Below, in pieces: positions 61,239-64,000 of a stretch of DNA of 64,000 nucleotides (position 1 is its first letter; every line of letters starts with the position of its first letter). Position numbers and translations under genes: made by a program. The notes under the pieces were generated by a model. It saw only the letters and a list, made by a program, of their open reading frames with translations. It made no database searches and was not told where the DNA came from. Location: NCBI RefSeq assembly GCF_028368935.1, contig NZ_JAQNDK010000003.1:1488001-1552000 (forward strand), given 5' to 3'. This DNA comes from Sorangium aterium (GTDB taxonomy: Bacteria; Myxococcota_A; Polyangia; Polyangiales; Polyangiaceae).

Positions 61239-62597
61239 ATGAAAACACGCGCCTGCGCCCCAGTCCTCCTGCTCTCGCTGATCGCTCCCGCCGTGCTCAC
61301 GGAGGCCGGGCTCCCCCCTTCTCTCCTCAGCGAGCCGCTGAGCTTCGCGCAACCGTCCGATCCCGTGACCGAGGTCGCGCGCCAGCGCTACGAGGAAGGG
61401 GTCAAGGCGTACGACGGCGGTCGCTTCGAGGAGGCGCGCACCGCCTTCCTCCAGGTCTACGCGCTCAAGCGACACCCGGCCGTGCTGCTCAACCTCGGAC
61501 AGAGCGAGCTTCGCTCCAACCACCTCGAAGACTCCGGCAAGCACCTGCAGCAGTTCCTGCGCGAGCACGCCGCGGCGACCCCGGAGCAGCGCGCCGCAGC
61601 GGAGAAGGCGATCGCCGATGTGAAACGGAAGACCGGCTTCCTCATCGTGAGCGCCGACGCGAATGGCGCGGACATCAGCGTGGACGGCGTCCTCATCGGC
61701 AAGGCGCCGCTGCTCGATCCGGTGTTCGTGAAGCCCGGCAAGCACACCTTGTTCGCGACCTACCAGGACCGATCAGCGACCACCCAGGTGGACGCGAAGG
61801 TCGGCACAGCCACGCCCGCGACGCTCACCCTGGGGACGACCGGCGCGACGCCCGCGACGCCGCCAGTCGGCGCGCCAACCCCGGCGACGCCGGCCGGTGC
61901 GCCCACCTCAACCGCGGCGCCGCCGGCGCCAGCACCGCCTCCAGCGACGAACATCGCGCAGCCGGCGCCGGGCGCGCCCGCTCCCGGCGCGACGCCTCCT
62001 GGCGCAGCCGCGCCGAGCCCCTCACCATCACCCGCAGCGCCGGCGGGCTCCGGCGGCTTCAGCGTCTCGACGAGCAGCACGATGGGCTCGATGGGCCCGG
62101 CGCAGGCCTCCGGCGGACGCGAGCCGTTCTTCCACTGGTACGCGCGCAAGCCGCTCGCCTGGGCGGGGACCGGCGTCGCCGGGGTCGGCCTGGTCATGGG
62201 GATCGTCGGCTCGGCCATCACTGTCGACGCGCGCAGCAGCGCCGACGACATCGGGGGGCAGATCGAGGCGTACGTCGCGGGTCACCAGAGCGCGATCCCC
62301 GCGAACCGCAGGTCTCAGCCCTGTGGCGCGCGCGAAGATCCGTCGGGCGACCTGCCCGACTTCAGGAACGCGTGCGGAAAGCTCCGCGAGAAGCTCGACC
62401 GCTTTGACGGCGCGGTCCCTTGGGCGATCACCGGGTGGGTCCTCTTCGGCGTCGGGGTCGTCGGCACCGCGACCTACGCCATGATCGATTGGTACCCGCA
62501 GAAGCAGCAGACCGCGGCCGACGGGCCGCGAATCACCGCGATCGCGCCGTTCGTGGCGCCAGGTCAGGCCACCCTCAGCGTCGCGGGCGCCTTCTGA
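61239..62597 (+). CDS. Secreted or membrane protein with TPR-like and PEGA domains
   Basis: 452 residues. A signal-like N-terminus (ACAPVLLLSLIAPAVL) is followed by a TPR-like region (RQRYEEGVKAYDGGRFEEARTAF; LNLGQSELRSNHLEDSGKHLQQFL, about 48-110) and a PEGA domain (GADISVDGVLIGKAPLLDPVFVKPGKHTLFATY). A Pro/Ala-rich linker leads to two hydrophobic segments with GWVLFGVGVVGTATY near the end. Such TPR-PEGA proteins are common in myxobacteria; a function in envelope assembly is assumed, not shown. A hairpin follows the stop. Confidence 0.8.
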   Translation: MKTRACAPVLLLSLIAPAVLTEAGLPPSLLSEPLSFAQPSDPVTEVARQRYEEGVKAYDGGRFEEARTAFLQVYALKRHPAVLLNLGQSELRSNHLEDSGKHLQQFLREHAAATPEQRAAAEKAIADVKRKTGFLIVSADANGADISVDGVLIGKAPLLDPVFVKPGKHTLFATYQDRSATTQVDAKVGTATPATLTLGTTGATPATPPVGAPTPATPAGAPTSTAAPPAPAPPPATNIAQPAPGAPAPGATPPGAAAPSPSPSPAAPAGSGGFSVSTSSTMGSMGPAQASGGREPFFHWYARKPLAWAGTGVAGVGLVMGIVGSAITVDARSSADDIGGQIEAYVAGHQSAIPANRRSQPCGAREDPSGDLPDFRNACGKLREKLDRFDGAVPWAITGWVLFGVGVVGTATYAMIDWYPQKQQTAADGPRITAIAPFVAPGQATLSVAGAF

Positions 62598-62609
62598 CTC
62601 CACCTCCCA

Positions 62610-62628
62610 GGAGCCCGGCCTGGGCTCC
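62610..62628. terminator. Hairpin between convergent genes
   Basis: 7-bp stem GGAGCCC / GGGCTCC with a 5-nt loop, in the 48-bp gap between the TPR/PEGA and histidine kinase genes. It could terminate both. Confidence 0.5.
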
Positions 62629-62645
62629 GAAGAGAGAATCGCGAG

Positions 62646-64000
62646 CTACGCCGCCTTCGCGGGTTGAGCCGCCGGAAACCACAGCCGGAAGGTCGAGCCC
62701 TGGCCCGGCGTGCTCTCCACGGCGATGCTGCCGCCGTGCGCCTCCATCAGCCCCTTGACGATGTAGAGGCCCAGGCCGAGCCCCGTGTTCTTTTCGCGCG
62801 CCCGCGGGGCCTGAAAGAAGCGATCGAAGAGCCTGCCCAGATCGGCCGCCGAGATACCCGGGCCGCGATCCTCGACCGTCAGCGCCGCGCCTCCCGCCTC
62901 CGGACGGAGGGTCACGCGGATCGGCGAGCCGGCGCCGGAGTATTTGGCGGCGTTGTCGAGCAGGTTCGCAAGGATCTGCGACAGCCGGGCCGGATCGACG
63001 AAGACCTCGGGCACACGCCCCTCCACGTCGAGGGTCACCGGGTGCTGCCCGAGGGTCGGCTCGATCTCCGTGAGCAGCGCGCGCGTCGCCTCCTCCAGCG
63101 ACACGGGCTGGCGCTCGAGCGAGAGCCGCCCGAGCTCGATGCGAGAGACGTCGCGCAGGTCCTGCGTCATGCGCGAGATCCGGCTGCTTATCCGGCGCAA
63201 ACATTGGAGGTGCTGAACCGACACGACGACCGAGCTGTCCTCGCGTTTTGCGAGCAGCGCGTCCAGGAGCAGCGCCATGGCCGCGACGGGGTTGCGGAGA
63301 TCGTGAGCGATGACGGCTGCGAACTCGTTTCGCAGGCGGTCCATCTCGCGATGGGCTTCCTGCGTGCGCTCGACCTGCTGGGCGTAGGCGATGGCCAGCG
63401 CCGACTGCGCGGCGAAGAGCCGGACCATACGCTCGTCCTCCTCCGCGAACTCGGCGCCACCATCCTTGTCGCAAAGGTAAAAATTCCCGAACACCTTCTG
63501 CCCGATGAGCACCGGGACGCCGAGGAAGGACGTCATCGCGGGGTGATGCGCCGGGAAGCCGACCGACCGCGGATCGGCGTGGATATTCGCCACCCGGCTG
63601 GGCCGCGGGTCGCGGATGAGCGCGCCCAGGAGCCCGCGGCCCTGGGGGAAGCTGCCGATGTCGCAGGCGACCTTCTCGTCGACGCCCACGTAGATGAAGT
63701 CGGAGAGCCCGGTGCCCTCGGCGTCGAGCACCCCCAGGGCGCCGTAACGAGCGCGGGTCAGCTCGCAGGCCTGCTCCACCAGGCGGTGCAGCAACGCGCG
63801 CAGGGGCATGGCGGCCTCGATGTCCATGGCCACGTCGCGGAGCAAGCGCAGCCGGTGGGCCTCGCGGCGCTCGGCGTCGCGCAGCCGCGCCTGCCGCAGC
63901 CCGAGCGCACAGGCGCCCGCCACGCCCCGGAGCAAGCGGCGCTCGATCCGGCTGAGCTTCCCCGGCTTCCGCCGCGCGAGCCCCAGCACCCCGACACGCT
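62646..64000 (-). CDS. GAF-domain sensor histidine kinase (partial, 5' end beyond the window)
   Basis: 451 residues visible; the frame continues through the right edge, and the first residues (RVGVLGLARRKPGKLSRIERRLL) look like the end of another GAF domain. A complete GAF domain follows (DEKVACDIGSFPQGRG, FGNFYLCDKDGGAEF). The kinase core has the H-box VIAHDLRNPVAAM, N-box NLLDNAAKYS, DRGPGIS and GLGLGLYIVKG, so it is catalytically intact. Cytoplasmic, no transmembrane segment in the visible part. No response regulator is adjacent in the window; the orphan HTH-REC at 56605 is a candidate partner only by distance. Confidence 0.9.
   Translation of the reverse strand, partial: RVGVLGLARRKPGKLSRIERRLLRGVAGACALGLRQARLRDAERREAHRLRLLRDVAMDIEAAMPLRALLHRLVEQACELTRARYGALGVLDAEGTGLSDFIYVGVDEKVACDIGSFPQGRGLLGALIRDPRPSRVANIHADPRSVGFPAHHPAMTSFLGVPVLIGQKVFGNFYLCDKDGGAEFAEEDERMVRLFAAQSALAIAYAQQVERTQEAHREMDRLRNEFAAVIAHDLRNPVAAMALLLDALLAKREDSSVVVSVQHLQCLRRISSRISRMTQDLRDVSRIELGRLSLERQPVSLEEATRALLTEIEPTLGQHPVTLDVEGRVPEVFVDPARLSQILANLLDNAAKYSGAGSPIRVTLRPEAGGAALTVEDRGPGISAADLGRLFDRFFQAPRAREKNTGLGLGLYIVKGLMEAHGGSIAVESTPGQGSTFRLWFPAAQPAKAA

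Noticed and set aside
1-64000. CRISPR array, insertion sequences or biosynthetic cluster
   Set aside because: No spaced direct repeats of 25-40 bp, no transposase motifs and no PKS/NRPS domains were found in any convincing frame.

Overview
This is a very GC-rich window of ordinary chromosome from a large-genome myxobacterium. The best fit is Sorangium or a relative in the Polyangiales, but the strain cannot be read from the sequence. The grounds are the extreme GC content, two eukaryotic-type Ser/Thr kinases, an FHA-domain enhancer-binding protein, many Ala/Pro-rich lipoproteins and single-membrane-anchor proteins, an archaeal-type ProRS and a PrkA kinase. I see no rRNA, CRISPR array, insertion sequence, phage or biosynthetic cluster.

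Layout. 1-4.0 kb (minus strand): the start of a HAD 5'-nucleotidase, an RsbT/RsbX/RsbS-type partner-switching module, and two small winged-helix proteins. 4.1-7.1 kb (plus): four enzymes (nucleotidyltransferase, GHMP kinase, isomerase, bisphosphate phosphatase) that together make GDP-D-glycero-D-manno-heptose. 7.2-11.8 kb: a CoxD/MoxR-like ATPase convergent with dnaE. 12-17.2 kb (plus): envelope lipoproteins (including OmpA-like and cytochrome c), a 59-residue membrane peptide and a divergent RelA/SpoT-like protein. 17.6-24.2 kb: a Crp/Fnr regulator, a DUF507-like protein, a zinc-ribbon protein, a sugar-nucleotide epimerase, then yicC, gmk, mtnP and a PfkB-family kinase (nucleotide and methylthioadenosine salvage). 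24.3-27.8 kb: a lipoprotein, a receptor-like Ser/Thr kinase and a secreted hydrolase-like protein.

27.8-33.8 kb: archaeal-type proS, an isoaspartyl peptidase, a phytoene-desaturase-like flavoprotein and an FHA-AAA+-Fis regulator with an altered sigma-54 contact loop. 34.2-41.3 kb: a frameshifted glutamine amidotransferase, a Tat-exported phosphoesterase, murJ, a membrane-anchored tyrosine phosphatase and an L,D-transpeptidase-fold lipoprotein with no catalytic cysteine. 41.3-51.5 kb (minus): a tRNA-Met, a TonB-like protein, TatD, PrkA, a DsbD-alpha-like lipoprotein, a zinc-ribbon Ser/Thr kinase, a coiled-coil zinc-ribbon protein, a second CAT-anticodon tRNA and two tandem formylglycine-generating-enzyme-like proteins. 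51.6-64 kb: uvrA, a DksA-like protein, a Nudix hydrolase, an HTH-REC regulator, an AMIN/amidase_3 cell-wall hydrolase, two low-complexity membrane proteins and the incomplete C-terminal part of a GAF histidine kinase.

The signal least explained by genes is a family of 9-bp tandem repeats with a shared GTYAY core at three separate intergenic sites (35.3, 41.5 and 55.4 kb), all in the same orientation. Other points to check are the divergent RelA/SpoT-like protein, the frameshift lying on a perfect hairpin in the amidotransferase gene, and the two catalytic-motif losses (EBP GAFTGA loop and YkuD cysteine).
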